This document shows positions 6,680 to 14,781 of a stretch of DNA of 32,121 nt, piece after piece. The translations under genes and the position numbers were made by a program. Source of the stretch: an uncultured Clostridia bacterium (GTDB taxonomy: Bacteria > Bacillota > Clostridia > Christensenellales > CAG-138); contig CAKTYU010000017.1 of assembly GCA_934633985.1 (NCBI GenBank), positions 1 to 32,121 of the forward strand, read 5' to 3'. A model generated the notes under the pieces. It was not told the DNA's origin, did not search any database, and saw only the letters and a program-made list of their open reading frames with translations. Within the stretch, counting starts at the first letter, position 1. The number at the start of each line of letters is the position of its first letter.

Positions 6680-6895
6680 TTATGCTAAACCCGATCCTCT
6701 CCACAAAGCATCCCTGTCTTGGGTAATAATGCCTATGCAAATAATAGATATAATTATGGATATGGATATAAGGAAAACGCCCAGCAGTATGCTGAGCGCG
6801 CTGATAACCAGTACGGAGGCGTTCATAGATGCAGCACAAGAAGCCTTGGCGTTGACCATGGCGTTGGCAGTCGCGGGATTTACGGACTTAAGCAT
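6680..6895 (-). CDS. Small membrane ORF opening the liv operon, 71 aa, function unknown
   Basis: A 71-residue ORF whose ATG follows AAAGGAGA by nine bases and which lies about 35 bases after the expected start from a consensus promoter, so it is probably translated. The N-terminal 26 residues are polar and small (Ala/Asn/Ser-rich). Residues 27-57 are strongly hydrophobic (VLVISALSILL and SIIISIICIGIIT) and form one long or two short membrane helices. A polar tail follows, ending WRGSGLA. Twenty of those 31 residues are Ile, Leu or Val. This fits either a small membrane protein or an Ile/Leu/Val-rich leader peptide controlling the hairpin downstream. I do not recognise a family. Confidence 0.6.
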   Translation of the reverse strand: MLKSVNPATANAMVNAKASCAASMNASVLVISALSILLGVFLISISIIISIICIGIITQDRDALWRGSGLA

Positions 6896-6937
6896 CTTCA
6901 GCGTCTCCTTTCGTTTGGTTTTGTTTTCGATGGTGGA

Positions 6938-6966
6938 ATTTTAGCACCATAATTTAAACCTGTCAA
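6938..6966 (-). promoter_or_regulatory. Consensus promoter of the liv operon
   Basis: On the minus strand, TTGACA (6966-6961), a 17-base spacer and TAAAAT (6943-6938). Transcription would start near 6931 and run through the small ORF and the liv genes. The zapA promoter points the other way from 7111; I see no gene in the roughly 290 bases between the two coding starts. Confidence 0.9.
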
Positions 6967-7110
6967 TAGCAAATAATATATTTTTTCGGTAAATCTTTAT
7001 GCATAACACTGAATAATATATAATATCCGCGAGATATGGGGCGCAGATACGAAGGAAAAAAAATGAGATTTTCGGGAAAAGCGGCGCGGCATAAAAATTT
7101 GATGCAGCTA

Positions 7111-7139
7111 TTGCCATATAACACAACTTATTGTATAAT
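7111..7139 (+). promoter_or_regulatory. Promoter of zapA
   Basis: TTGCCA (7111-7116), a 17-base spacer and TATAAT (7134-7139). Expected start near 7146. An 8-bp inverted repeat CCATATAA/TTATATGG (7142-7149 and 7170-7177) lies between it and the gene, its second arm touching the ribosome binding site. Confidence 0.88.
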
Positions 7140-7189
7140 TTCCATATAAGGGAAACTATATATATTATTTTATATGGCGGTATGATTCA

Positions 7190-7504
7190 ATGGATAAAAC
7201 TCATGTAACTATAAACGTGGCTGGGCAGGAGCTTCGCCTTTCGGCCGATGACAGCGAGGAGTATATCCGCAGGATAGCGGAATATGTAAACGGCAAGGTC
7301 GATGAGGTGCAGCGCTCTTATCCCAACCTCAGCACGGCTAACTGTCTCATAATGGCCGCTCTGAATCTTTCGGATGAGCTGCATAAGCTGCGCGAGGATT
7401 ACGACGCCCTGGATTCACGCATATCCGAGCTTAGAGAGATGCCGAGGCAGCAGTCCCCCGTAAAGCGCCCCTTTGAGAGCAAGGCTGCCGCAGGGGCAAA
7501 GTAA
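7190..7504 (+). CDS. zapA: Cell division protein ZapA
   Basis: A 104-residue protein matching ZapA, which bundles FtsZ filaments at the division ring. The N-terminal globular part reads VTINVAGQELRLSADDSEEYIRRIAEYVNGKVDEV, with the typical (V/I)xIxGxxYxL...EE(Y/H)xxxxAxxVxxK layout. It is followed by a central ALNLSDELHKLREDYDALDSRISELRE coiled coil used for dimerisation and a basic, flexible tail. The ATG at 7190 follows GGCGG by about nine bases; an earlier ATG at 7182 is out of frame. It has its own promoter and terminator. zapA before a U32 protein and mutS2 is a frequent order in Clostridia. Confidence 0.9.
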   Translation: MDKTHVTINVAGQELRLSADDSEEYIRRIAEYVNGKVDEVQRSYPNLSTANCLIMAALNLSDELHKLREDYDALDSRISELREMPRQQSPVKRPFESKAAAGAK

Positions 7505-7523
7505 CATTATATCTTCAAATACG

Positions 7524-7554
7524 CGGCTCGAGGTTTATCCTGAGCCGTTTTTTT
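7524..7554 (+). terminator. Terminator after zapA
   Basis: CGGCTC (7524-7529) pairs with GAGCCG (7542-7547), with an inner AGG/CCT, followed by seven T (7548-7554). The next gene starts only 17 bases later and no separate promoter is evident, so some readthrough is likely. Confidence 0.85.
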
Positions 7555-7570
7555 AAAGGCTGGTTTATCT

Positions 7571-9646
7571 ATGATGGAGCTTCTTTCCCCGGCGGGCAGC
7601 CGGGAGGCGCTGGTCGCCGCCGTGCAGAACGGGGCGGACGCGGTATACTTTGGCGGAAGCATGTTCAATGCCAGAAGGTTCGCTGCGAATTTTGACGAGC
7701 AGGGGCTTGCTTTTGCCATAGATTACTGCCACGAAAGGGGAGTAAAGGTCAATATCACGCTTAACACCCTTTTGCTGGATAGGGAAATGCCCGCCGCGCT
7801 TAAATACGCTGAATTTTTATGCAGAACGGGAGCCGATGCCGCAATAGTGCAGGACATTGGCCTTGCAGCTCTCATACGAAAAAATATTCCGGAGCTTCCC
7901 CTACATGCCAGCACCCAAATGGGCATACACGGGCTGAACGGCGCGAGGGTGGCCGAAAAGCTGGGCTTCGAGCAGGTGGTGCTGTCCCGCGAGGTGCCGC
8001 TTCGAGAGATAGAATATATACACAAGAACACCCCCATATCCCTCGAGGCCTTTGCTCACGGGGCGCTTTGCATGAGCTTTTCGGGCGCCTGCCTGCTTTC
8101 CTCCATGGCGGGGGAAAGGAGCGGCAACCGCGGCACCTGCGCGCAGCCCTGCCGCAAGCGAATGGGGCTGGGCGACATGCCGGGCAAGGACGAATACGAT
8201 CTCAGCCTCGGCGACCTATGCATGATAGAGCATCTCGGGGAGCTGGAGCGGGCCGGCGTAAGCTGCATAAAATTAGAGGGCCGCATGAAGCGTGCGGAAT
8301 ACGTGGCGGTGGTTACGCGGGCGTATAGGGACGCACTGGACGGCGCGGGCAAAGCGAAAATTGCCCGCCATAAGAAGCGCATGTTAGATATGTTCGACCG
8401 CGGCGGCGGCTGCACCGGCTACTTTTACGGGGATGACGCCCATACCGGCTGCATAGCGGTAAGCGACAGGTCGAGGGAGCTTATACAGGAAGCCGCGGGC
8501 AGCTACGCCAAGGATACGCGCAAGCAGCCCGTGGAAATGGAGCTGCACCTGCGCGTGGGCGAGGCCGCAAGGCTCTCCATGGGCTTAGGGGAGCATATCG
8601 CGGCGGCCGTGGGCGACGTCGTGCAGCCCGCCCAAAAACCTCAAACCGCCGAAAGGTATATGGAGCAGGCCCGGAAGCTGGGGGATACGCCATTTATATG
8701 CGCGGGTATGAGGGCGGATATCGATGAAAACGCCTTCCTCCCCATGAGCGCGGTAAACGCACTGCGAAGGGACGCCTCCGCAAAGCTGACAGAATCGTTG
8801 CACCTTAGAAGAGGCTGCGGCAGCGGCGACGCCCCAATACTTAAAAACCGGCCTGCGGAGCGCACTAAGATAACCGTCATAGCGAGCACGCCGGAGCAGG
8901 CGAGGGCGGCGTTCGGCGCGGGAGCCGATGAGGTGGCGCTGGAGCCGTGGAAGTTTGACGTTGCGGCGTTTGAGGAGGCCGCGGCGCTCAAAGGAAGCGG
9001 CAGGCTTTTGATATCGCTTCCCGTGGCAATAATAAGCCATAAGGAAGAGGAGAAGATTATGAAGATAATCGAAAGCGGCCTGATAGACGGCGGTATAGCG
9101 GCAAATATAGGCCAGATAGGGCTTATAAGGAGCCTGCCCCTCAAGATAGCGGGTACGCAAATGAACGCCATGAACGGCTATACCGTGCAGGCGTATAAGG
9201 ATATGGGCTTTGACCGGGCAATGCTTTCGCTGGAGCTTACCAAGCCACAGCTTCGGGATATTTCGGGGGAAGGTACTGCCGTGAGCATATACGGCAGGGC
9301 GCAGCTTATGCAGCTTCGCCATTGTCCGGTGAAGGAATATAAAGGGTGCCGCGGCTGCGGCGGCTTCCCCGGGGAAATGACCGACGAGGGCGGCAGAAGA
9401 TTCCCTCTTTGCAATATCCGGCAGGAGGACGGCTGCCTTGTGCGGCTGCTCAACTGCCTGCCTACAGACATAACGGACCTATACGGCGAGCTGCCGAGGC
9501 CCGAGGCGGTGCAGCTCGCATTTTACGACGAGGGCCCTGAAAAGGTGAGGGAGCGCATAGCGGCCGCCATGGCGGCGAGAGACGGGGAAAATGTATCCCC
9601 GGCGAAAAACGCCACCCGTGGGCACTGGAACAGGGCGGTGGATTAA
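7571..9646 (+). CDS. U32 family protein, RlhA-like (23S rRNA hydroxylation) or collagenase-like protease
   Basis: A 691-residue peptidase-U32 family protein. The start MMELLSPAGSREALVAAVQNGADAVYFGG is the family's opening. The signature EAFAHGALCMSFSGACLLS (residues 159-177) and GTCAQPC follow. Cysteines 167, 174, 190 and 232 match in spacing the four Fe-S-type cysteines of E. coli RlhA, which hydroxylates C2501 of 23S rRNA. The long C-terminal part (DUF3656-like middle, then a cysteine-rich CRGCGGFPGEM segment near 595) also fits the RlhA type rather than short prephenate-linked U32 proteins. It may instead be annotated as a collagenase-like protease. It is upstream of mutS2 by 8-14 bases and probably read together with it. 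AAAGG about 12 bases upstream is a weak ribosome binding site. Confidence 0.85.
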   Translation: MMELLSPAGSREALVAAVQNGADAVYFGGSMFNARRFAANFDEQGLAFAIDYCHERGVKVNITLNTLLLDREMPAALKYAEFLCRTGADAAIVQDIGLAALIRKNIPELPLHASTQMGIHGLNGARVAEKLGFEQVVLSREVPLREIEYIHKNTPISLEAFAHGALCMSFSGACLLSSMAGERSGNRGTCAQPCRKRMGLGDMPGKDEYDLSLGDLCMIEHLGELERAGVSCIKLEGRMKRAEYVAVVTRAYRDALDGAGKAKIARHKKRMLDMFDRGGGCTGYFYGDDAHTGCIAVSDRSRELIQEAAGSYAKDTRKQPVEMELHLRVGEAARLSMGLGEHIAAAVGDVVQPAQKPQTAERYMEQARKLGDTPFICAGMRADIDENAFLPMSAVNALRRDASAKLTESLHLRRGCGSGDAPILKNRPAERTKITVIASTPEQARAAFGAGADEVALEPWKFDVAAFEEAAALKGSGRLLISLPVAIISHKEEEKIMKIIESGLIDGGIAANIGQIGLIRSLPLKIAGTQMNAMNGYTVQAYKDMGFDRAMLSLELTKPQLRDISGEGTAVSIYGRAQLMQLRHCPVKEYKGCRGCGGFPGEMTDEGGRRFPLCNIRQEDGCLVRLLNCLPTDITDLYGELPRPEAVQLAFYDEGPEKVRERIAAAMAARDGENVSPAKNATRGHWNRAVD

Positions 9647-9660
9647 ATTCGGAGATGGAT

Positions 9661-12021
9661 ATGCAGGAAAAGGTTTTAAAAACGCTTGGATACGACAAAA
9701 TAGCCGAAATGCTCAAGGCCAAGACCGCCACCTGTACGGGCGCGGAGCTTGCAGAGGGCATGGGGCCTTACGATACGTTCGATAAGGTAAGGTCGGCGCT
9801 GGCTTTAACGGCGGAGGCGGAGGCGGTGATAATACGCACGGGACGCTCCCCCATAGACAGCTTTCCGGATATGCGGGAATGCCTGAAGCGCATACACGCG
9901 GCGCTGTTCGTATCCCCGGCCGAGCTTATCGGCATATCGCGCTGCCTGCGCGTTTCCCGCCTTGCAAGGGAGGTCATAGAGAGGGAGGAAAACGTTCCTC
10001 TGCTGAGCAATCTCGCAGGGTACATCTCCACCCACCGGTTGGTGGAGGAGGAGATAGACCGCTGCATATTGGGGGAGGATGAGATATTCGACGGGGCGTC
10101 GCCGGAGCTTTCCAGGATACGCCGCTCCATGCGCCAGACCAACGATAAGGTGCGCGAGCGGCTGGGCAGCATGATACGCTCCGCCGCCTACTCAAAATAC
10201 CTTCAGGAGCCTCTCATAACCATACGCAACGGCAGGTTCGTTATCCCGGTAAAGCAGGAATACCGTCAGAACGTGCCGGGGCTGATACACGATCAATCCG
10301 GCAGCGGGGCGACGCTTTTTATAGAACCCGCCGCGGTGGTGGAGCTGGGCAACCAGTATAAAAAGCTCATAGCCGAGGAGCAGCAGGAGATAGAGCGCAT
10401 ACTCTCAGAGCTTACGGCAATGGTTGCGCCCTACGGCAGCGAGATAAACGAGAACATAAGCATACTCGGCGATATGGATCTGGCGTTTGCCAAGGCAAAG
10501 CTGGCCCGCGATATGAACGCCGCGGAGCCCAGGCTCAATAATACGGGCTACGTACGCATAGTGCAGGGGCGGCACCCTCTCATACCAAAGGAAGCCGTGC
10601 GCCCCATAGATATATGGCTGGGCCGCGATTTCAGGACGCTAATAATCACCGGCCCGAACACCGGCGGCAAGACCGTGACGCTAAAGACCGTGGGGCTCTT
10701 TGTGCTGATGACCCAAAGCGGGATGTTCATACCTGCGGACGTAGGCAGCGAGATATCCGTATTCGACAGCGTGTACGCGGATATAGGCGACGAGCAGTCG
10801 ATAGAGCAGTCGCTCTCCACCTTCTCATCACACATGACAAACATAGTCGGCATACTCAAGGAGGCTGACGGAAGCTCTCTCGTGCTGCTGGATGAGCTGG
10901 GGGCGGGCACTGACCCTGTGGAAGGGGCGGCCCTTGCGATGAGCATACTGGAGGAGCTTCATTCCCGCAGCACTGTCACCGTCGCCACTACCCATTACAG
11001 CGAGGTCAAGGCCTTCGCGCTTACCCACGACGGCATAGAAAACGCCTCCATGGAGTTTGACGTTGACAGGCTCTGCCCCACATACAGGCTCTTTATAGGC
11101 ATACCCGGCAAGTCCAACGCCTTTGAAATATCCAAGCGGCTGGGGCTGGACGAGGGCGTGATAGACAGGGCGAGGACGTACCTCAAGGGCGAGGACGTAC
11201 ACTTCGAGGATATAATCTCCAGCGCCCAGAGCCGCTATCAGCTGGCGGAGGAGGAGAGGGCGATGGCCAGCGCGGCGCGGCGCGACCTTGACAGGCTCCG
11301 GCAGGAAACCGAGGCCGAACGCAGGAGGCTGGAGGCGGACAGGGCAAAATATCAGGCGAAGGCCAAGGACGAGGCGCGGCGCATAGTAGAGGATACGCGC
11401 CGCGAAATGGATAAGCTCATAGCCGATATACGCAGCATAAAGGGCGTGGACAGGAGCGCGGCGGACAGGGTGATACAGCAGTCCCGCGACGCCCTCCGCA
11501 AGCGCCGGGACGACCTTGCGGAAAAGCTGGTGCTAAACAAGGAGGACGGTACCAAACCGCCCAAGACGGTCAATCCCGGGGATACGGTAAGGATAGTATC
11601 CCTCGATAAAAAGGCGACGGTGCTTTCCAAGCCGGATTCCAAGGGCGAGGTGCAGGTGCAGGCTGGGGTGATGAAGCTCAACGCCAAGCTCGCGGATCTT
11701 CGCATGATGCAGGACGACACGCCGCAAAGGGGCGTGGGAAAGATCCGCCTTGAAAAGGACCGTCAGGTAGGTATGGAGCTGGACATCAGGGGCATGCTGG
11801 TGGACGACGCCATATTGGTGGTAGACAGGTACATAGACAACGCGGTGCTCTCCGGCCTTACCGAAATAAATATAATACACGGCAAGGGCACAGGCGCGCT
11901 GCGCGCCGGAATACAGGATTACCTCCGCACGAATAAGCGGGTAAAGTCCTTCCGCCTCGGCAACTACGGCGAGGGTGACGCGGGCGTAACGGTGGTCACG
12001 CTCAAGGAGGCAAAGCAGTGA
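9661..12021 (+). CDS. mutS2: Endonuclease MutS2
   Basis: A 786-residue MutS2, a MutS-like ATPase with a C-terminal Smr nuclease. The order is: N-terminal core and lever helices with a clamp (about 1-300); ATPase with Walker A GPNTGGKTVTLKT near residue 331 and Walker B LVLLDELGAGTDP near 405; a long basic/acidic coiled coil (about 515-620); a KOW-like segment (PGDTVRIVSLDKKATV); and Smr with LDIRGM and HGKGTG. MutS2 suppresses recombination and in Bacillus subtilis rescues collided ribosomes. I chose ATG 9661 because GGAG (9651-9654) gives six bases of spacing; the ATG at 9655 touches that site. It probably shares a transcript with the U32 gene. Confidence 0.95.
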   Translation: MQEKVLKTLGYDKIAEMLKAKTATCTGAELAEGMGPYDTFDKVRSALALTAEAEAVIIRTGRSPIDSFPDMRECLKRIHAALFVSPAELIGISRCLRVSRLAREVIEREENVPLLSNLAGYISTHRLVEEEIDRCILGEDEIFDGASPELSRIRRSMRQTNDKVRERLGSMIRSAAYSKYLQEPLITIRNGRFVIPVKQEYRQNVPGLIHDQSGSGATLFIEPAAVVELGNQYKKLIAEEQQEIERILSELTAMVAPYGSEINENISILGDMDLAFAKAKLARDMNAAEPRLNNTGYVRIVQGRHPLIPKEAVRPIDIWLGRDFRTLIITGPNTGGKTVTLKTVGLFVLMTQSGMFIPADVGSEISVFDSVYADIGDEQSIEQSLSTFSSHMTNIVGILKEADGSSLVLLDELGAGTDPVEGAALAMSILEELHSRSTVTVATTHYSEVKAFALTHDGIENASMEFDVDRLCPTYRLFIGIPGKSNAFEISKRLGLDEGVIDRARTYLKGEDVHFEDIISSAQSRYQLAEEERAMASAARRDLDRLRQETEAERRRLEADRAKYQAKAKDEARRIVEDTRREMDKLIADIRSIKGVDRSAADRVIQQSRDALRKRRDDLAEKLVLNKEDGTKPPKTVNPGDTVRIVSLDKKATVLSKPDSKGEVQVQAGVMKLNAKLADLRMMQDDTPQRGVGKIRLEKDRQVGMELDIRGMLVDDAILVVDRYIDNAVLSGLTEINIIHGKGTGALRAGIQDYLRTNKRVKSFRLGNYGEGDAGVTVVTLKEAKQ

Positions 12022-12043
12022 TAAGCCCCGCATAACGGCTTAT
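12021..12043 (+). terminator. Possible weak terminator after mutS2
   Basis: ATAAGCC (12021-12027) pairs with GGCTTAT (12037-12043). T-rich sequence follows only after a gap (GTTTTT at 12051), so strength is doubtful. Confidence 0.45.
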
Positions 12044-12099
12044 TTGGTCTGTTTTTGCGGATTTATTCATACCAGGTTCATATTTGGGTGGTATCATTG

Positions 12100-12564
12100 A
12101 TGATAGCAGTTTCAGAGTGCTTGAACGGCACGCCCTGCCGCTATGACGGCATGGCAAAACCGAATATTGCGGCGCAGGAGCTTGTCAAAGCGGGCGCCGT
12201 ATGTATATGTCCGGAGGTGCTCGGCGGGCTGGACACGCCCCGCCCGCCCGCCGAGATACAGGGCGGCGACGGGTTCGATGTACTGTGCGGCAGGGCGAGG
12301 GTCGTGAACAATGCCGGCGAGGACGTTACGGCGCAGTACATAAGGGGAGCCGAAGCAGCCTTGGCGATATGCAGAAAATTCGGCGTCGCAGAGGCTGTGC
12401 TCAAGGCGAGGAGCCCCTCCTGCGGATCGGGCTTTATCTACGACGGCAGCTTTACAGGCACGCTCAGGCAGGGCGTCGGCGTTACGGCGGCGCTGCTGCT
12501 GAGAAACGGCATAGCCGTAAGGGACGAGCAAAGCTGTGCTGCGGCGGCAAATAAAGAAAAATAA
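12100..12564 (+). CDS. DUF523 / TudS family desulfidase-like protein
   Basis: A 154-residue protein of the DUF523 family, whose characterised members (TudS) use a [4Fe-4S] cluster held by three cysteines to remove sulfur from thiouracil. Visible motifs are VSECLNGTPCRYDG (residues 4-17), CPEVLGGLDTPRPPAEI (37-53) and KARSPSCGSG (102-111). Cys7, Cys37 and Cys108 are the likely cluster ligands. The ATG at 12100 is chosen because the protein then begins right before the conserved motif. A TTG 45 bases upstream extends the frame with an unconserved stretch. GGTGG lies about 9 bases upstream. It precedes the response regulator by 18 bases, but its link to that signalling pair is unclear. Confidence 0.85.
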   Translation: MIAVSECLNGTPCRYDGMAKPNIAAQELVKAGAVCICPEVLGGLDTPRPPAEIQGGDGFDVLCGRARVVNNAGEDVTAQYIRGAEAALAICRKFGVAEAVLKARSPSCGSGFIYDGSFTGTLRQGVGVTAALLLRNGIAVRDEQSCAAAANKEK

Positions 12565-12582
12565 GCGAAAGGCGTACTGTAA

Positions 12583-13263
12583 ATGGATAAAAAATCGATA
12601 TTGGTAATAGACGACGACCGCAATATACTTGCGATAATCGAAATGTACCTTAAAAAAGAAGGGTGTACCGTGACCACCTGTGAGCGGGGTGACACCGCCC
12701 TCGATTCATTCCACAGGGCAAAGCCCGACCTGGTGGTGCTGGACGTGATGCTGCCCGGCATGGACGGCTGGGAGGTGCTCGGCAAGATACGTGAGGAGAG
12801 CGACGTTCCGGTCATAATGCTCACCGCAAAGGGCGATACCATGGACCGCATACAGGGGCTGGATCTCGGCGCCGACGACTATATGGTAAAGCCCTTTGAG
12901 GCGAAGGAGCTCATCGCCCGCATAAATGCGGTAATGCGCAGAAGCGGCGGGCAGGGCGAGGAAAAGAAGGTATCCTTTGACAATCTTGTAATATCCCTGG
13001 ATAACTACTCGGTGCTGCTGGACGGCAAGCCCGTGGAAATGCCGCCGAAGGAGATAGAGCTTTTGTATTTTCTCGCCTCCCGCCCGGGAAAGGTATTCAC
13101 AAGAGAGCAGCTCCTGGAGCAGGTATGGGGCTTTGACTTTTTCGGAGACTCCAGAACGGTGGACGTTCACGTAAAGCGCATCAGGGAAAAGCTGGGCGAG
13201 AGGGACGAGTGGCAGCTCAAGACCGTTTGGGGCGTGGGCTATAAGTTTGATGTAGCTAAATAG
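12583..13263 (+). CDS. OmpR/PhoB-family response regulator
   Basis: A 226-residue two-domain regulator. The receiver domain (1-120) has Asp11-Asp12, the phosphoacceptor Asp54 (LVVLDVMLPGMDG), Thr81 and Lys103 (DDYMVKPF). The winged-helix DNA-binding domain (about 130-225) contains PPKEIELLYFLASRPGKVFTREQLLEQVWG and SRTVDVHVKRIREKLG, typical of the OmpR family. It lies 30 bases upstream of its histidine kinase and in the same unit as an HtrA protease. This resembles envelope-stress systems such as CssRS or WalRK-linked HtrA, so control of htrA is a fair inference. The target sites are not identified. Confidence 0.95.
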   Translation: MDKKSILVIDDDRNILAIIEMYLKKEGCTVTTCERGDTALDSFHRAKPDLVVLDVMLPGMDGWEVLGKIREESDVPVIMLTAKGDTMDRIQGLDLGADDYMVKPFEAKELIARINAVMRRSGGQGEEKKVSFDNLVISLDNYSVLLDGKPVEMPPKEIELLYFLASRPGKVFTREQLLEQVWGFDFFGDSRTVDVHVKRIREKLGERDEWQLKTVWGVGYKFDVAK

Positions 13264-13293
13264 ACGGAGATATTTAACGGGAACATCGGCAAT

Positions 13294-14763
13294 ATGTTCA
13301 AAACGCTGTTTTCAAGGATGCTGACCACATACCTTTCGGTGACGCTGGGGCTGCTGATGCTGCTCGGCTTTACCGTGGGGAGCGTGTTCCAGAACCAGTA
13401 CAAAACCGAAAAGCGCGACGAGCTCAAGCGGGAGGCGCAGGAGATAAGCGCATCCGTGACGGAGCGCTACATAGACGGCGCCAAGCGCGCCGTGGCGGAG
13501 AAGGAGCTTTTGACTATCGCGAGAAAGTACGATGCGATGGTCATACTTCAGTTTGCGGACGAAAGCCTGGGGCGGTGCGTGTTCATAGACGAGGAATCCA
13601 CCGCAAAATGGGCGGGCTGCGACGATATGGACATATCTGACGTCACCAGCGGTATACTTTACGGCGGAAAAAAGACCGAGATAAGAAAAATGCTGGGGGA
13701 CAGGGTGGATATGCCCACCTTGTCGCTTACGGGGCCAATAACGGATGAAAACGGCAATGTGATAGCGGCCCTGGTGCTGCATACGGACACCAGCCGCATA
13801 CAGGAATCCATACGTCAGGTGACGATGGACGTAATGCTGTATTCTTGCATAGGAGTGGTGCTGGCGATGCTGGCGGTATCGTACATCACGGGCAGAATGA
13901 CCAAGCCCATCACAGAAATGAACAATATCGTGATGCGCTACTCCAAGGGCGAGTTCGACCTCCGCGTAAAAAGCGAGGGCACCGACGAGGTGGCCCAGCT
14001 CGGCAAGAGCTTCAACATAATGGCATCTGAGCTGAATACGCTGGAGGAGGCCAGAAGGAGCTTTGTCGCCAACGTTTCCCACGAGCTCAGGTCGCCGCTC
14101 ACCTCCATGCGGGGCTTCCTCGAGGCTATGCAGGACGGCACCATAGCGCCGGAGGATCACGCCAAATATCTGGGCATAGTCATAAACGAGAACCGGCGCA
14201 TGACATCGATGGTGAATGATCTGTTAGATCTTGCCCGCATCGAGTCCGGACAGGTAGTGATAAAGAAAGAAATATTTGATATAAATGAGCTTATAGTGAG
14301 GACCATGCTCACCTTCGAGGCAAGGATAGACGCCAAGAGGATAAACGTGGAGTTGGACATGAAGCCTGAGAAGATAGCCGTCGAGGCGGATCCGGGCCAG
14401 ATAGCCCAGGTGGTGCGGAATCTCATAGATAACGCCATAAAGTTTACGCCGGAGGGCGGCAGCCTTTGGCTTATCACCAAGGTCAGGAAAAGGGTCGTTA
14501 CGGTGACGGTCAGGGATTCCGGCAAGGGCATAGACGCGGACAGCATACCGCATCTTTTCGAGAGGTTCTACAAGGCGGAAAAGGCCCACACACCCGGGGA
14601 AAGCGCCGGCACCGGCCTCGGCCTTGCAATAGTCAGGCGAATAATAGATCAGCACGATCAGGATATAACCGTGGAGTCTGAGCTTGGTAAGGGAACGAGC
14701 TTTACCTTTACACTCAGCGCTGCGGAGCGAAGCGTCAAGGGCGCTGCACAGAAAAAAGCCTAA
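13294..14763 (+). CDS. Sensor histidine kinase, HAMP-containing
   Basis: A 489-residue membrane kinase. The first membrane helix spans about 12-32, an extracytoplasmic sensor region 33-175, and the second helix about 178-200. HAMP (about 200-252) includes RMTKPITEMNNIVMRYSKGEFDLRV. The phosphoacceptor is in FVANVSHELRSPLTSMRGF with His263. The ATPase domain has NLIDNAIKFTPEGG (N box, about 376-389), DSGKGI (G1), LFERFYKAEK (F box) and GTGLGLAIV (G2). The sensor region has no motif I recognise. It partners the response regulator just upstream and is followed 18 bases later by htrA, suggesting it senses envelope protein damage. Confidence 0.95.
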   Translation: MFKTLFSRMLTTYLSVTLGLLMLLGFTVGSVFQNQYKTEKRDELKREAQEISASVTERYIDGAKRAVAEKELLTIARKYDAMVILQFADESLGRCVFIDEESTAKWAGCDDMDISDVTSGILYGGKKTEIRKMLGDRVDMPTLSLTGPITDENGNVIAALVLHTDTSRIQESIRQVTMDVMLYSCIGVVLAMLAVSYITGRMTKPITEMNNIVMRYSKGEFDLRVKSEGTDEVAQLGKSFNIMASELNTLEEARRSFVANVSHELRSPLTSMRGFLEAMQDGTIAPEDHAKYLGIVINENRRMTSMVNDLLDLARIESGQVVIKKEIFDINELIVRTMLTFEARIDAKRINVELDMKPEKIAVEADPGQIAQVVRNLIDNAIKFTPEGGSLWLITKVRKRVVTVTVRDSGKGIDADSIPHLFERFYKAEKAHTPGESAGTGLGLAIVRRIIDQHDQDITVESELGKGTSFTFTLSAAERSVKGAAQKKA

Positions 14764-14781
14764 GCATACGGAGGCCAGTAT

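Noticed and set aside
12055..12099. TTG start extending the DUF523 protein by 15 residues
   Set aside because: No ribosome binding site, and the added residues precede a conserved N-terminal motif that starts naturally at ATG 12100.
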